This document shows positions 15,969 through 25,573 of a stretch of DNA of 64,000 nucleotides, in pieces. The stretch is from Streptomyces akebiae. Lineage in GTDB: Bacteria; Actinomycetota; Actinomycetes; Streptomycetales; Streptomycetaceae. The position numbers and the translations under genes are program-made. The DNA lies in the NCBI RefSeq assembly GCF_019599145.1, contig NZ_CP080647.1:3906001-3970000 (forward strand), written 5' to 3'. The notes beneath the pieces were generated by a model. That model was not told where the DNA came from. It saw nothing but the letters and a program-made list of their open reading frames with translations, and searched no databases. How positions within the stretch are numbered: the first letter of the stretch is position 1; each line of letters opens with the position of its first letter.

Positions 15969-17525
15969 ATGACGGATCACCAGCACGCGGCAGCGGAGCC
16001 GGGCCCCGGCTCGGGTCCGGACTCCCCGCGGCCCGCCACCGAGCCGCAGGACGCCCTGCCTCCACCGGGCACGGGGTCAAAGGAGCCGCGCGCGCACGGG
16101 GGCGCGGGGGCAGACCCACGCAGAGACGCGCGGTCACGGACGGGCACGCGTTCGCACACGGACGCGGGCGCGGACGCGGGCGTGGGCCCGCAGGCGGACG
16201 CGGGAGCACGCGCGGATAGATCACACGCCACCGACCCCGAAGATCCGGCCGGTGCCCCCGCCGCCCCGCACAGGTTCCGCCGCGACCGGCGGTACAAGAT
16301 GCTGGGCGGTGTCTGTGCCGGCCTCGGGCGGCAGTGCGACATGGATCCGGTGATCTTCCGCGTGGTGCTGGCGGTGCTCTCCCTCACCGGGGGCCTCGGC
16401 CTCATCTTCTACGGCTTCGCCTGGTTGTTCGTGCCGTACGACGACGAGGAGGAGAACGAGGTACGCAAGCTGCTGACCGGCCGGGTCGACGGCCAGGCCC
16501 TCACGGCCGTGCTCTTCGCGCTGGTCGGCTGCGGCGTCTTCCTCACCATGCTGAGCAACACCACCGTCCTGGCCTTCTCGGTGGTCGTCTCCCTGCTCCT
16601 GGCCGGCGCGGGGTACTGGTCGCAGCACCGCGGCGCCCCCGACCCCGATCCGCTGGCCGCCCAGGCGGTGGCCGATGCCCCGCCGGAGGCTCAGGCACCC
16701 CCCGTGGCATCCGCCTACCCCTCGTGGTGGCGCGACCCCATAGTCAAGGACGGAAGCCACGTCGGCGGCACAGGCTATCTGTGGGGCCCGTGGGAGACCC
16801 GCGACCGGGACGTAGCCGCGGCGATCAACATCGCCCAGGGCATGAGGCCCACCCGCCAGGACATACGCATCGCGCGTCCGCCGAGGCCGCGGGGGCCACG
16901 CTGGATCGGCGGCTGGATCTTCCTGCTCGCGCTGCTGGCCGGCGGCGTCGGTACCGGCACCACCTGGGGGGACCGCACCGTGGCCGCCGGCCTGCAGACC
17001 GGTCTGGCCTGTGCGCTGACCGTGTTCGGTCTGGGCATAGCCCTGAGCGCCTTCCTCGGCCGGACGGGAGCGGGTTCGGTCTTCCTGGCCGTGGTCACGG
17101 CAGGGCTGCTGGCGGGCACGGCGGCGCTTCCGTCGAACATCACCACCGACTGGGCCCGTACGGAGTGGACACCACGGAGCGCGGAGAGCGTGGCGGCCCG
17201 GTACGAGTTGGGGACCGGCGTGGGCACGCTCGACTTGTCCGAGGTGGACATACCGAAGGGAGAGTCGCTGACCACGAGCGTGGAGGTGGGCGCGGGCAAG
17301 GTGAAGGTGGTGGTTCCACCGGACGTCACGGTGCGGCTCGACGTCGAAGTGGGCCTGGGTGACATCCAGTTGCCGGGTGACGACAAGGAGGACGTGGACG
17401 TGGCACCGGACAAGAGCGACCGGCTGACGCTGGCCCCGGAGAAGGGCTCGGGCAGCGGGGGGACGCTCGTCATCGACCTCGAAGTCGGTCTGGGACAGGC
17501 GGAGGTGGCCCGTGCTGCGGCATGA
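15969..17525 (+). CDS. PspC domain-containing membrane protein with C-terminal beta domain
   Basis: 518 residues, start ATG 15969 (MTDHQHAAAEPG). Residues 1 to about 100 are disordered, with Asp/Ala/Gly repeats. The PspC domain is about 106-158 (RRYKMLGGVCAGLGRQCDMDP, then a membrane helix). More helices follow around 170-220 and 305-380. The C-terminal 110 residues (GTGVGTLDLSEVDIPKGE onward) form a repeated beta pattern like the 'toastrack' domains of LiaF/PspC-type stress proteins, expected outside the cell. Divergent from the PspC kinase, it probably modulates or reports to that system, in the way LiaF acts on LiaRS. Confidence 0.88.
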   Translation: MTDHQHAAAEPGPGSGPDSPRPATEPQDALPPPGTGSKEPRAHGGAGADPRRDARSRTGTRSHTDAGADAGVGPQADAGARADRSHATDPEDPAGAPAAPHRFRRDRRYKMLGGVCAGLGRQCDMDPVIFRVVLAVLSLTGGLGLIFYGFAWLFVPYDDEEENEVRKLLTGRVDGQALTAVLFALVGCGVFLTMLSNTTVLAFSVVVSLLLAGAGYWSQHRGAPDPDPLAAQAVADAPPEAQAPPVASAYPSWWRDPIVKDGSHVGGTGYLWGPWETRDRDVAAAINIAQGMRPTRQDIRIARPPRPRGPRWIGGWIFLLALLAGGVGTGTTWGDRTVAAGLQTGLACALTVFGLGIALSAFLGRTGAGSVFLAVVTAGLLAGTAALPSNITTDWARTEWTPRSAESVAARYELGTGVGTLDLSEVDIPKGESLTTSVEVGAGKVKVVVPPDVTVRLDVEVGLGDIQLPGDDKEDVDVAPDKSDRLTLAPEKGSGSGGTLVIDLEVGLGQAEVARAAA

Positions 17526-17784
17526 GTTCCGGCCGGGGAAGCTCGTCGCCGGCCTCTTCGTCACCGCCGCCGGTGTCGTGTACCTCGGCGATGCGGGAGA
17601 CGCCTGGCAGACCCCCTGGTTCGTGGTGATACCGCTCGTGGTCGGAGGGCTGTGTCTCGCGGGGGCGGTGGCTTCTCTGGACCATGCGATACGAGGGCGG
17701 CGGGGCGCCGGGCGGACGGTGGTACCGGGGCCGGGAGGCCCGGCGGGGCCCACGGGAGCGGCGAATAGGGACGGGCACGGCTGA
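17512..17784 (+). CDS. Small membrane protein, coupled to the PspC gene (90 aa)
   Basis: A GTG start lies 14 nt inside the end of the PspC gene, in another frame, so translation is probably coupled. Two predicted helices (about 10-27 and 37-58) are followed by a basic Gly/Pro-rich cytoplasmic tail. No named family is recognised. Its position makes it a likely third component of the PspC module. Confidence 0.75.
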   Translation: MLRHEFRPGKLVAGLFVTAAGVVYLGDAGDAWQTPWFVVIPLVVGGLCLAGAVASLDHAIRGRRGAGRTVVPGPGGPAGPTGAANRDGHG

Positions 17785-17950
17785 GAACCGGTGGGTGCGG
17801 GTGAGAGCGGCCGGGGTCAGCTCGGTCGCCTGGTCGTGGCAGGCGCACTGGCTGAGCTGTGATGGGTTGAGGGGAGGGAGCATGTGGGCCGGCTGAGCCG
17901 CGATGGTGAGCGAGGCGTGCGGGCCTGTTGTGGCGGGCCCTCAAGGGGGC

Positions 17951-18496
17951 TCAGTGGTAGGCGCCCGCTCGGTGCCTGCTGGCGCCGCCCCGGCGGCGGG
18001 AACGGATGGCGGCGTCCACGGAGAGGGCCGGCGCACCGGCGAGGATCAGCGGGATCCAGGCCATGAGATAGGGGAGGTCGTTGCCGTAGTAGTACGGGGA
18101 TGCCGACCAGCTGACCGTGAGCCAGAGGCTGAGGGAGATCAGGGCTCCGCCGAAGGCGGCTAGGCGGGTGAAGAGGCCGAGGAGGGTGCCGATACCGACG
18201 GCGAGTTCGCCGATGGCGATGGCGTAGCCGAAGCCGACGGGGTTCTTCAGGGCCATGTCGATCATGGCTGGGATGGCGGAGGAGTCTCGGGCGGCGCTCA
18301 TCATGTCGCCGATGGAGCCGGAACCGGAGTCCGCCATGAACGCGCTGTCGGTGAGTTTGTCCAGGCCGGCGTAGATGAAGGTGACGGCGAGGAAGAGGCG
18401 TAGGGGCAGTAGGGCGTAGCGGGTGGCGGTGTCCCGCCAGTCGGGGCTGCCGTCGAAATGGGGAGTGTGGGAGTCCGAGCGAATGTCGTGAGTCAT
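17951..18496 (-). CDS. DoxX family membrane protein
   Basis: 181 residues from ATG 18496 (MTHDIRSDSH); the extra upstream codons are Gln/Gly-rich and unlikely. Four membrane helices are visible, the first containing LLPLRLFLAVTFIYAGLDKL, a DoxX hallmark, and the third GYAIAIGELAVGIGTLLGLFTRLAA. DoxX proteins are quinone- or redox-linked membrane proteins. Some associate with thiosulfate oxidation and others with oxidant defence in actinobacteria; the substrate here is unknown. The gene stands alone. Confidence 0.85.
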   Translation of the reverse strand: MTHDIRSDSHTPHFDGSPDWRDTATRYALLPLRLFLAVTFIYAGLDKLTDSAFMADSGSGSIGDMMSAARDSSAIPAMIDMALKNPVGFGYAIAIGELAVGIGTLLGLFTRLAAFGGALISLSLWLTVSWSASPYYYGNDLPYLMAWIPLILAGAPALSVDAAIRSRRRGGASRHRAGAYH

Positions 18497-18906
18497 GGTC
18501 TGCGCCGCCTCTTGTCCGCCGTGCCGTTGACCCCTCAACAGACGATACGGTCAGAGGGGTGGGGGTGCTCAATGGTTCGGGCGTGTTTTTCCGGGTCGGG
18601 GTGCCTTGTCAGGCAGCGGGGTGTGGTCCCGGGTGTCTTTCTCGCCCTCGCCACCCTTACCCGTCCCGTCCCGTCCCAGGGGCTGCGCCCCTTCAACCCG
18701 CCCGCGTGTGCGCCACCGGGCCCCGAGACGGCGGCATCGGCCACGCCTTCGGCCCGCCCGCGGGTGCGCGCGCGTCCGCCGCATCCTGACGGTGTCGGGC
18801 TCCGAGGCGGGCCGGGGGCACGGTGCCCTCTGGACCGCAGCCGTCCGACGGCTGCCCCGCGATGCCGCACCGTCACCTGTCGCGGTCGTCCCGTTTCCCG
18901 TGCTGG
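18497..18906. other. Intergenic region without a clear gene
   Basis: Contains the DoxX upstream region and a small hairpin AGGGGC-TGC-GCCCCT (18678-18692) resembling the hairpin after the DUF5691 gene. Frames open on both strands give low-complexity Arg/Pro translations only. Confidence 0.55.
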
Positions 18907-19092
18907 ACCAGCCGGCAGAGACAGGTCCCCGAGCTGCGACCAGCCGATGATCGCCCCGGCCCCCCGAGCGAGCCCCACCTCGCCCCCCCCCCGAGCGAGC
19001 CCCACCAGCCGACAGTCGCCCCACTCCCCGCACCCCACCAGCCGGCAGTTGGTCGGTCCGCACTCCCGAACCCCCACCAACCGACAGTTGGT
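18907..19092. repeat. Cluster of five ACCAGCCGRCAG-type repeats
   Basis: Related units begin at 18907, 18939, 19004, 19037 and 19076. The last two are ACCAGCCGGCAGTTGGT and ACCAACCGACAGTTGGT; the latter is an inverted repeat (ACCAAC-N5-GTTGGT) that touches the stop codon of the minus-strand membrane protein gene. A second unit, CCCCGAGCGAGCCCCACC, occurs twice about 28 bp apart among them. Spacing is 32-65 bp, too irregular for CRISPR. Confidence 0.8.
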
Positions 19093-20345
19093 CAGTCCGC
19101 CGAGACCTCGATGGTGTAGCGGTTGGTTTCCACGCCGGCCGCTGTCACGACCTGGACTTCGACCTTGCCGGGTTCGACGTCGGCGGGGACGGGGGCGGTG
19201 AGGACGGCGTCGGTGGGGTTGCTGAAGCCGCCCGCCACGGGGACGAGGGGGACGTGGACGTGGACGGGGCCGATGCAAACGACCATGCGGGAGAGGTGGT
19301 CGGCGGTCTGGGCGCCCGGTGGGACGAAACCGGAGCCGCGGATCTCGATGTCGTCGCCGTTGCGGATGGGGGCGTCGAGGTCGCCGGCCTCGCGGGCGCG
19401 GACGACGGAGAGGATGACGGGGCGGCCGCCCTCGGCGTATTTGCCGGCGACGTAGGTGGCCGCCGAGACCAGGACGAGGAGGGCCAGGCCCCAGGGGAGG
19501 TCCGGGAGTTGGTCGGGGCGGCGGGCGAGGCGGACCGCCGCGAAGGCGAGGGCGACGGTGCAGATGATCACGTACTGGATGTCGGTGAAGCTGCCGCGGC
19601 CGGAGTCGTCGGTGAGGAGGTCGGCGGCGCGGGGGCGGTGGGCGCGGACCTTCTGGAGGCGTTGGGCGAGGACACGGAGGCCTACCACTCGGCGGACCAG
19701 GACGGCGATGCCGCAGACGACGGCGAGGACGGTCACGATGCCGGCGCCGCGGGCAAGGTCGAGGCCGGCGATGAGGGCGTCGCGTTCGCGGTGGTCGGAG
19801 GCCGCGGCGAGGCGGCCGACGAGGACGAGGACCGCGAAGACGACGAAGAGGACCCAACCGGCCGCGATCGCGCGGGAGGTGGAGAGACGGTTGTCCTCGC
19901 CGATGACCGGTGCGAGGGCACCGCCGCGCGCCCGGTGCAGATATCCGGCACCCGTCAGTGCCGCGGCCACCAGCAGGGCGGCGAGCAGACCGGCGGTGCG
20001 GGCCACCGTCCAGCCCGCGCCGATCGCGGTGAGGGACTGGACGAGAAGGAGGGTGACGACGGCGACCCAGACCACGATCGCCGTGCGCAGCCACAGACGG
20101 GCCAGCCAGGCCTCGCCCTCGACCCGGCCGCGTTCGGCGACGAGGGCCGCGGACTGGGTGAGTTCGTCGGAGACCCACTGGCGGGAGGCGGACGCGGAGT
20201 GCGCGACGGCCGCCGGCAGTCCCTGCCCCGACGCGAACTCCTCCCGCTTCGACAGGAACTCGGCGACCGCGCGCCGGTGTCCCGCGCGCGCCCCGTGCGG
20301 GCAGTCCCCGCACGTGCACCCGCCTTCATGGGCGCCCACGCCCAT
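19092..20345 (-). CDS. Six-helix membrane protein with N-terminal Cys motif and C-terminal beta domain
   Basis: 417 residues from ATG 20345 (MGVGAHEGG), which has GAGAGG just upstream; the frame stays open further 5' but reads as low complexity. Close to the N-terminus lies a compact Cys/His group, CTCGDCPHG (Cys10, Cys12, Cys15, His17), possibly metal-binding. A helical segment (40-85) then leads to six membrane helices between about 85 and 325. The last 90 residues (IRNGDDIEIRGSGFVPPG) look like an IPT/TIG beta sandwich. No family name is assigned. The stop lies in the repeat cluster. Confidence 0.75.
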   Translation of the reverse strand: MGVGAHEGGCTCGDCPHGARAGHRRAVAEFLSKREEFASGQGLPAAVAHSASASRQWVSDELTQSAALVAERGRVEGEAWLARLWLRTAIVVWVAVVTLLLVQSLTAIGAGWTVARTAGLLAALLVAAALTGAGYLHRARGGALAPVIGEDNRLSTSRAIAAGWVLFVVFAVLVLVGRLAAASDHRERDALIAGLDLARGAGIVTVLAVVCGIAVLVRRVVGLRVLAQRLQKVRAHRPRAADLLTDDSGRGSFTDIQYVIICTVALAFAAVRLARRPDQLPDLPWGLALLVLVSAATYVAGKYAEGGRPVILSVVRAREAGDLDAPIRNGDDIEIRGSGFVPPGAQTADHLSRMVVCIGPVHVHVPLVPVAGGFSNPTDAVLTAPVPADVEPGKVEVQVVTAAGVETNRYTIEVSAD

Positions 20346-20727
20346 GCCCCCTCTCGCCTCCTGCACCGCCACGCCCGAGCCCGCCTTCCCGCGCCGACGT
20401 CCGTGTGCGCCTCGCGCCCACGTCCGCACACTTCGGCATTCGCCGCCACCGTCATTGCCATCTGCCAGCACCGCTGTCACCGCATCAGCCGCGAGAGCGA
20501 CCACGGCCGCCCTTGCGCTGCTGTTCCTGCCGAGTCGTTACGGCCGTCGCGCGGTGTCGTACGTACGTCCGCTCCCTACCACAGCCGTGCGGCCGTACAA
20601 CTGCCCTGCGATGACAGCGAATTGTGCCGTATGGAACACGGCCCGCATTCGGCAGGGCCACTCCGCGCGTGGGAGGCGCGGGGTGAAGTGCGGGTGCTCG
20701 TGTTGACCCGGCTGGGAGAATCCTCCT
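20346..20727. other. Intergenic region between divergent genes
   Basis: No separate gene is seen. Both the membrane protein and the DUF4429 promoters should lie here; repeated TACG/CGTACG motifs are present around 20560-20600. Confidence 0.5.
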
Positions 20728-21618
20728 ATGGCCGAGATCATCCAGCGCGACGGCGTCTGGGCCTTCGACGGCAGCACGGTCCGGATCACGCCGGGCCTGC
20801 ACCGTTCCGTGGCGCTGTTCCGGCAGACGTACGGGGAGATCGCGGTGCCCCTGGAGGCGGTGGCCGGTGTCGTCTACGAGCCCGAACGCAAGCGCGGGCG
20901 GCTGCGGTTGCGGCTTCGCGATGGCAGCGATCCGCTGCTGCAGGCCACGGGCGGACGACTGCCGGACACGGCCGACCCGTACCGGCTGACGGTCGATCTC
21001 GACCGGTCGGGGATCGCCGAGTACGTGGCCGAGGAGATACGGCAGTCGATGCTGCTGGAGCAGACGCCGAAGGAGCCCGCGAGCGCCTATCTCCTGCCCG
21101 GTCCGCCCGTGCCGGTGTCGGTGCGCTCCAGTGACGGCACGGTGTCGTTCGACGGGACGCGGGTCCGGATCGACTGGAACGACACCTCCGACCGGGTCAA
21201 GCGCGCGACCGGGCCGCGGATCATCGACGTCGGTGAACTGGCGCAGGTCGAGTGGCTGCCCAACTCCGGTTACGAGGACGGTTTCCTGCGGTTCGTGACA
21301 CGCGAGACCGTGTTCTCGAAGCTCCCGCCGGAGCGGGACCCGTTCGCCCTCGACCTGTGGGGCAGTACGCGGCGCGACCTGCTCACAGCCCTCGTCGCGA
21401 CGGCGGTCACGGCGCGGCTCCCCCATCCGTCGACGCGGGCGAAGGACCATGCGGACCGGTCGGGTCCGACCGGGACCGTCACGGCCCGGCCTCCGGCCCC
21501 CGACCACCACGACATCCTCCTGCGCCGGCTCCGCGAACTCGGTGAACTGCACCGCGACGGCGTCCTCACGGACGAGGAGTTCGCGGCCACGAAGGCGGCG
21601 GTGCTGCGCGACTTCTGA
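20728..21618 (+). CDS. DUF4429 and SHOCT domain protein
   Basis: 296 residues. Two DUF4429 repeats are visible: about 8-105 (DGVWAFDGSTVRITPG) and about 128-230 (DGTVSFDGTRVRIDWND). A C-terminal SHOCT-type helix pair follows (about 264-296: ILLRRLRELGELHRDGVLTDEEFAATKAAVL). DUF4429 resembles PH-like beta domains, and SHOCT helices mediate oligomerisation. The protein is cytosolic. Its exact role is unknown. Confidence 0.88.
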   Translation: MAEIIQRDGVWAFDGSTVRITPGLHRSVALFRQTYGEIAVPLEAVAGVVYEPERKRGRLRLRLRDGSDPLLQATGGRLPDTADPYRLTVDLDRSGIAEYVAEEIRQSMLLEQTPKEPASAYLLPGPPVPVSVRSSDGTVSFDGTRVRIDWNDTSDRVKRATGPRIIDVGELAQVEWLPNSGYEDGFLRFVTRETVFSKLPPERDPFALDLWGSTRRDLLTALVATAVTARLPHPSTRAKDHADRSGPTGTVTARPPAPDHHDILLRRLRELGELHRDGVLTDEEFAATKAAVLRDF

Positions 21619-21680
21619 CAGCTCTCGCGTGGGCGCCGTCCCGCCACCGGCGTCCGGAGTCCGCAGGTGAGCCGCGGCCG

Positions 21681-21720
21681 GTCGCGCCCACGCGGCGGAG
21701 CCACAGATCGGCACGGCCCC
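21681..21720. repeat. Interspersed repeat, family 2, copy A
   Basis: This 40-bp sequence matches 28785-28824 at 34 of 40 positions, including a run of 21 identical bases (TCGCGCCCACGCGG, then CGGAGCC). It contains the small hairpin GGC-GGA-GCC. Both copies lie between genes. Confidence 0.75.
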
Positions 21721-21743
21721 GGGCTTGTCCGGGCGGGGGGTCC

Positions 21744-22538
21744 TCAACTCAGGAGGTCCGGCTCGCTGCGGCTGATGTCCTGCCACAGCGGCTGGTAGTT
21801 GATCCACGCCACCAGGTCGCCGCCCGCCTGTTCCCGTGTCGCGACGGCCAGCCGGTGTTCGATGAGCAGGGGCCGTCCCGCCGCCTTGGCGGTGAGCTGC
21901 ACCTGTGCCGAGCGTTCCATGGACAGGAACCACCAGGCAGCCGCGTCGACCGAGTCTCCGACCGTCAGCAGACCGTGGTTGCGCAGCACCAGGGCCTTGC
22001 GGCTGCCGAGGACCGCGGCGATGCGGCGGCCCTCGTCCGCGTCCACGGCGACGCCCGTGTAGTGGTCGTAGAGCGCCTGGTCCTCGTAGAAGGCACAGGA
22101 CTCCTGGCTGATCGGGTCGAGCAGCTCGCCGAGGGCGGACAGGGCGCGGCCGTGCACGGAGTGACAGTGGGCGACGGCGACGACGTCGGGGCGGGCGGCG
22201 TGCACCTGGGCGTGGACGGTGAACGCGGCCTGGTTCACGTGGTAGCGGCCCTCGATCACCTGACCGTCCTGGTTGGCGAGGACCAGGTCACTCACCGTGA
22301 CGTGCTTGAAGGGCATTCCGAACGGATTGACCCAGAAGCAGTCGCTGAACTCCGGGTCGCGCGCGGTGATGTGTCCCGAGACCCCCTCCTCGAACCCCAT
22401 GCGCCCGAAGATCCGCAGAGCCCCGGCCAGCCGTTCCTTGCGGTGCCGCCGCTCGTCCTCCGCCGACTCGTGCATCGGCGGCATGGCGAACCGGAGCTGG
22501 TCGGTGGGTAGGGGCAGGGGCGGTGTGGGCCCGTGCAT
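21744..22538 (-). CDS. Class II aldolase/adducin family protein
   Basis: 264 residues. ATG 22538 has GGAGG about 6 nt upstream. Family features: the SGHITARDPEFSDCFWVNPFG substrate loop, the zinc-binding histidines in the AHCHSVHGRA segment and a third in NHGLLTVG. The acid residue expected for fuculose-1-phosphate aldolase chemistry is not obvious, so it may be an epimerase, decarboxylase or aldolase of unknown substrate. A 9-bp inverted repeat lies directly upstream and probably binds a regulator. Confidence 0.88.
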   Translation of the reverse strand: MHGPTPPLPLPTDQLRFAMPPMHESAEDERRHRKERLAGALRIFGRMGFEEGVSGHITARDPEFSDCFWVNPFGMPFKHVTVSDLVLANQDGQVIEGRYHVNQAAFTVHAQVHAARPDVVAVAHCHSVHGRALSALGELLDPISQESCAFYEDQALYDHYTGVAVDADEGRRIAAVLGSRKALVLRNHGLLTVGDSVDAAAWWFLSMERSAQVQLTAKAAGRPLLIEHRLAVATREQAGGDLVAWINYQPLWQDISRSEPDLLS

Positions 22539-22550
22539 GTGTCCTCCAGA

Positions 22551-22578
22551 GTGACTTCCTTTACGAAGCGGAAGTTAC
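22551..22578. promoter_or_regulatory. Inverted repeat, possible operator of the aldolase gene
   Basis: GTGACTTCC (22551-22559) and GGAAGTTAC (22570-22578) pair at 8 of 9 positions with a 10-bp spacer. The repeat sits 13-40 bp before the aldolase ATG, where a repressor would block transcription or translation start. Confidence 0.4.
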
Positions 22579-22748
22579 CGTCGGTCCCCCACGGAGAACA
22601 GGTGCGTCCAGTGAAGAGAGTGCGCAACCGTTACGCAAGTCACGGAAGCGCACCACACGGCACACCGTTCGCTCGTGTCGAACCGCCGTCGTACGTCGCT
22701 CGGGGTAACCAGACAGTGCTTGTCGGGTATCCGCGTGAGACTCGACGT

Positions 22749-23231
22749 ATGCCGGAGAATCTTTCGAACTGGGGCGCCTTCGTCGCCGCCGAACCCGAGC
22801 TCGCGCAGACGGTCGAGGCGCGCTTCGGCGCCTTCACCCATCACGTCCTCGCCACCCTCCGCAGGGACGGCTCGCCGCGTACGACCGGGCTGGAGGTCCG
22901 GTTCGTGAACGGGGAGCTGTGGCTGGGGATGATGCCGGACTCGCGCAAGGCGCTCAATCTGCGCGGCGACCCTCGCTTCGCGTTGCAGGCCAATCCGGGG
23001 CCGGGCACGGAGATGGGCGGCGGTGACGTACGGGTGAGCGGCCGGGCGATCGAGGTCGACGACCCCGCGGTGAAGGCCGCGTACGGCGAAGAGGTGGAAC
23101 CGCCGGAGCCGTTCCACCTCTTCCGCACCGAGCTGACGGAGGTCGTGCGGACCTACGTCGAGGACGACAAGTACCTGGTCGTCCAGGTCTGGAAGCCCGG
23201 AGAGCCGGTGCGGACCCTCAAACGGACCTGA
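22749..23231 (+). CDS. Pyridoxamine 5'-phosphate oxidase family protein
   Basis: 160 residues from ATG 22749 (MPENLSNWGAF); upstream in-frame codons read through an intergenic region. The split-barrel FMN/F420-binding fold is indicated by ATLRRDGSPRTTGLEVRFV, then GMMPDSRKALNLRGDPRFAL, and the GDVRVSGRAIEV strand. Members reduce or oxidise small molecules using FMN, F420 or heme; true PNPOx residues are not evident, so it is probably not the vitamin B6 enzyme. It is convergent with guaA, with 27 bp between stops. Confidence 0.85.
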   Translation: MPENLSNWGAFVAAEPELAQTVEARFGAFTHHVLATLRRDGSPRTTGLEVRFVNGELWLGMMPDSRKALNLRGDPRFALQANPGPGTEMGGGDVRVSGRAIEVDDPAVKAAYGEEVEPPEPFHLFRTELTEVVRTYVEDDKYLVVQVWKPGEPVRTLKRT

Positions 23232-23258
23232 GCCCCTTCACGCCGTACGCGGCGGGAC

Positions 23259-24839
<1,581 letters not shown>

Positions 24840-25014
24840 GGGGTGCCTTCCGGCGGTCGGGCGGGGGTCTGTGTGGTCCGAGTCTACCGGGGTGCGCGCT
24901 CGTGAAGTGGGCCCACCGGGGGCTTTGCCCCCCGACCTCCGGCCCCGGCCTCCGGCCCCCGAACTGCGGCGCGGAGGGTCGCGGGCGGCCGGACGGGGAC
25001 GTGGTGGGGCGTGG

Positions 25015-25020
25015 CATACT
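25015..25020 (+). promoter_or_regulatory. Possible -10 element of the chorismate mutase transcript
   Basis: CATACT ends 7 nt before the leader peptide ATG, so the transcript would be nearly or fully leaderless, a common arrangement for short actinobacterial leader ORFs. The -35 is weak (GACGGG region). Confidence 0.35.
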
Positions 25021-25027
25021 GGGGCGC

Positions 25028-25099
25028 ATGCTTGCGCACTCGACCTTCGTCTTTATCTATGGCACCGGGCCCACCGGCTGCCATGGTCGTGCTGCTTGA
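25028..25099 (+). CDS. Predicted Phe/Tyr leader peptide of chorismate mutase (23 aa)
   Basis: The peptide begins [15 protein letters not shown] and ends at TGA 25099. Codons 7-11 are TTC GTC TTT ATC TAT: two Phe and one Tyr within five codons, including TTT and TAT, which are rare in this genome. Chorismate mutase makes the precursor of Phe and Tyr, so charging of these tRNAs would be sensed directly. From memory, the M-x-AHST opening resembles the Streptomyces trp leader peptides. A 16-bp terminator-like hairpin begins 20 nt after its stop codon. Confidence 0.65.
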   Translation: MLAHSTFVFIYGTGPTGCHGRAA

Positions 25100-25119
25100 G
25101 CCACTGACAAGCGACTTCC

Positions 25120-25156
25120 CCAGGCGCCCCGGGCCGACAAGGTCCGGGGCGTCTGG
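25120..25156 (+). terminator. Attenuator hairpin before chorismate mutase
   Basis: Arms 25120-25135 and 25141-25156 pair over 16 bp with two G-T wobbles around loop GACAA, followed by CGTTTTCC. It lies between the leader peptide and the structural gene. A competing antiterminator is plausible: GGCCC in the leader (about 25068-25072) can pair with GGGCC in the 5' arm, but that pairing is short. Confidence 0.7.
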
Positions 25157-25215
25157 CGTTTTCCGGGTCTTGCCGCTCCGGGGAGTCCTTTCGACTTCCG
25201 ACGAGGAGCCCAGAG

Positions 25216-25503
25216 ATGACCATCACCTCCACCGAGAAGACCGGCGCCCGTACCTCCGAGGCGGCGGGTGTGATCACCGGCGCCCGGGAACGGATCGACG
25301 CCCTGGACGACCGGATCATCGGCCTGATCCAGGAGCGCGTGGCGGTCTCCGCCGTGATCCAGGAGGCACGGATCGAGTCCGGCGGCAGGCGCGTGAACCT
25401 GTCGCGGGAGATGGAGATCCTGGCGCACTACAGGGACGCCCTCGGCAAGCCGGGCACCGCGCTGGCCATGACCCTGCTGGAGCTGTGCCGGGGCCGCATC
25501 TGA
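25216..25503 (+). CDS. Chorismate mutase, AroQ class
   Basis: 95 residues, a monofunctional all-helical AroQ-type enzyme that converts chorismate to prephenate in Phe/Tyr synthesis. The pattern RERIDALDDRIIGLIQERVAVS, the later Lys/Arg positions (EARIESGGRRVNLSRE) and C-terminal GTALAMTLLELCRGRI follow the family. It has no signal peptide, so it is cytosolic. A strong ribosome site (GAGGAGCCCAGAG) precedes ATG 25216. It is preceded by a leader peptide and hairpin, so attenuation by aromatic amino acid supply is predicted. No fused dehydratase or dehydrogenase is present. Confidence 0.93.
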   Translation: MTITSTEKTGARTSEAAGVITGARERIDALDDRIIGLIQERVAVSAVIQEARIESGGRRVNLSREMEILAHYRDALGKPGTALAMTLLELCRGRI

Positions 25504-25547
25504 CCGGCGCGCACCGACGGCGCACGTACGTACGGCTGCCCTCTCAC

Positions 25548-25573
25548 CCGTACGGCGCGTGACCGCCGTACGG
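25548..25573 (+). terminator. Terminator after chorismate mutase
   Basis: CCGTACGGCG (25548-25557) pairs perfectly with CGCCGTACGG (25564-25573) around a 6-nt loop, 45 bp past the stop. Confidence 0.5.

Noticed and set aside
18907..19092. CRISPR array
   Set aside because: Units are short, degenerate and irregularly spaced, with no cas genes in the window.
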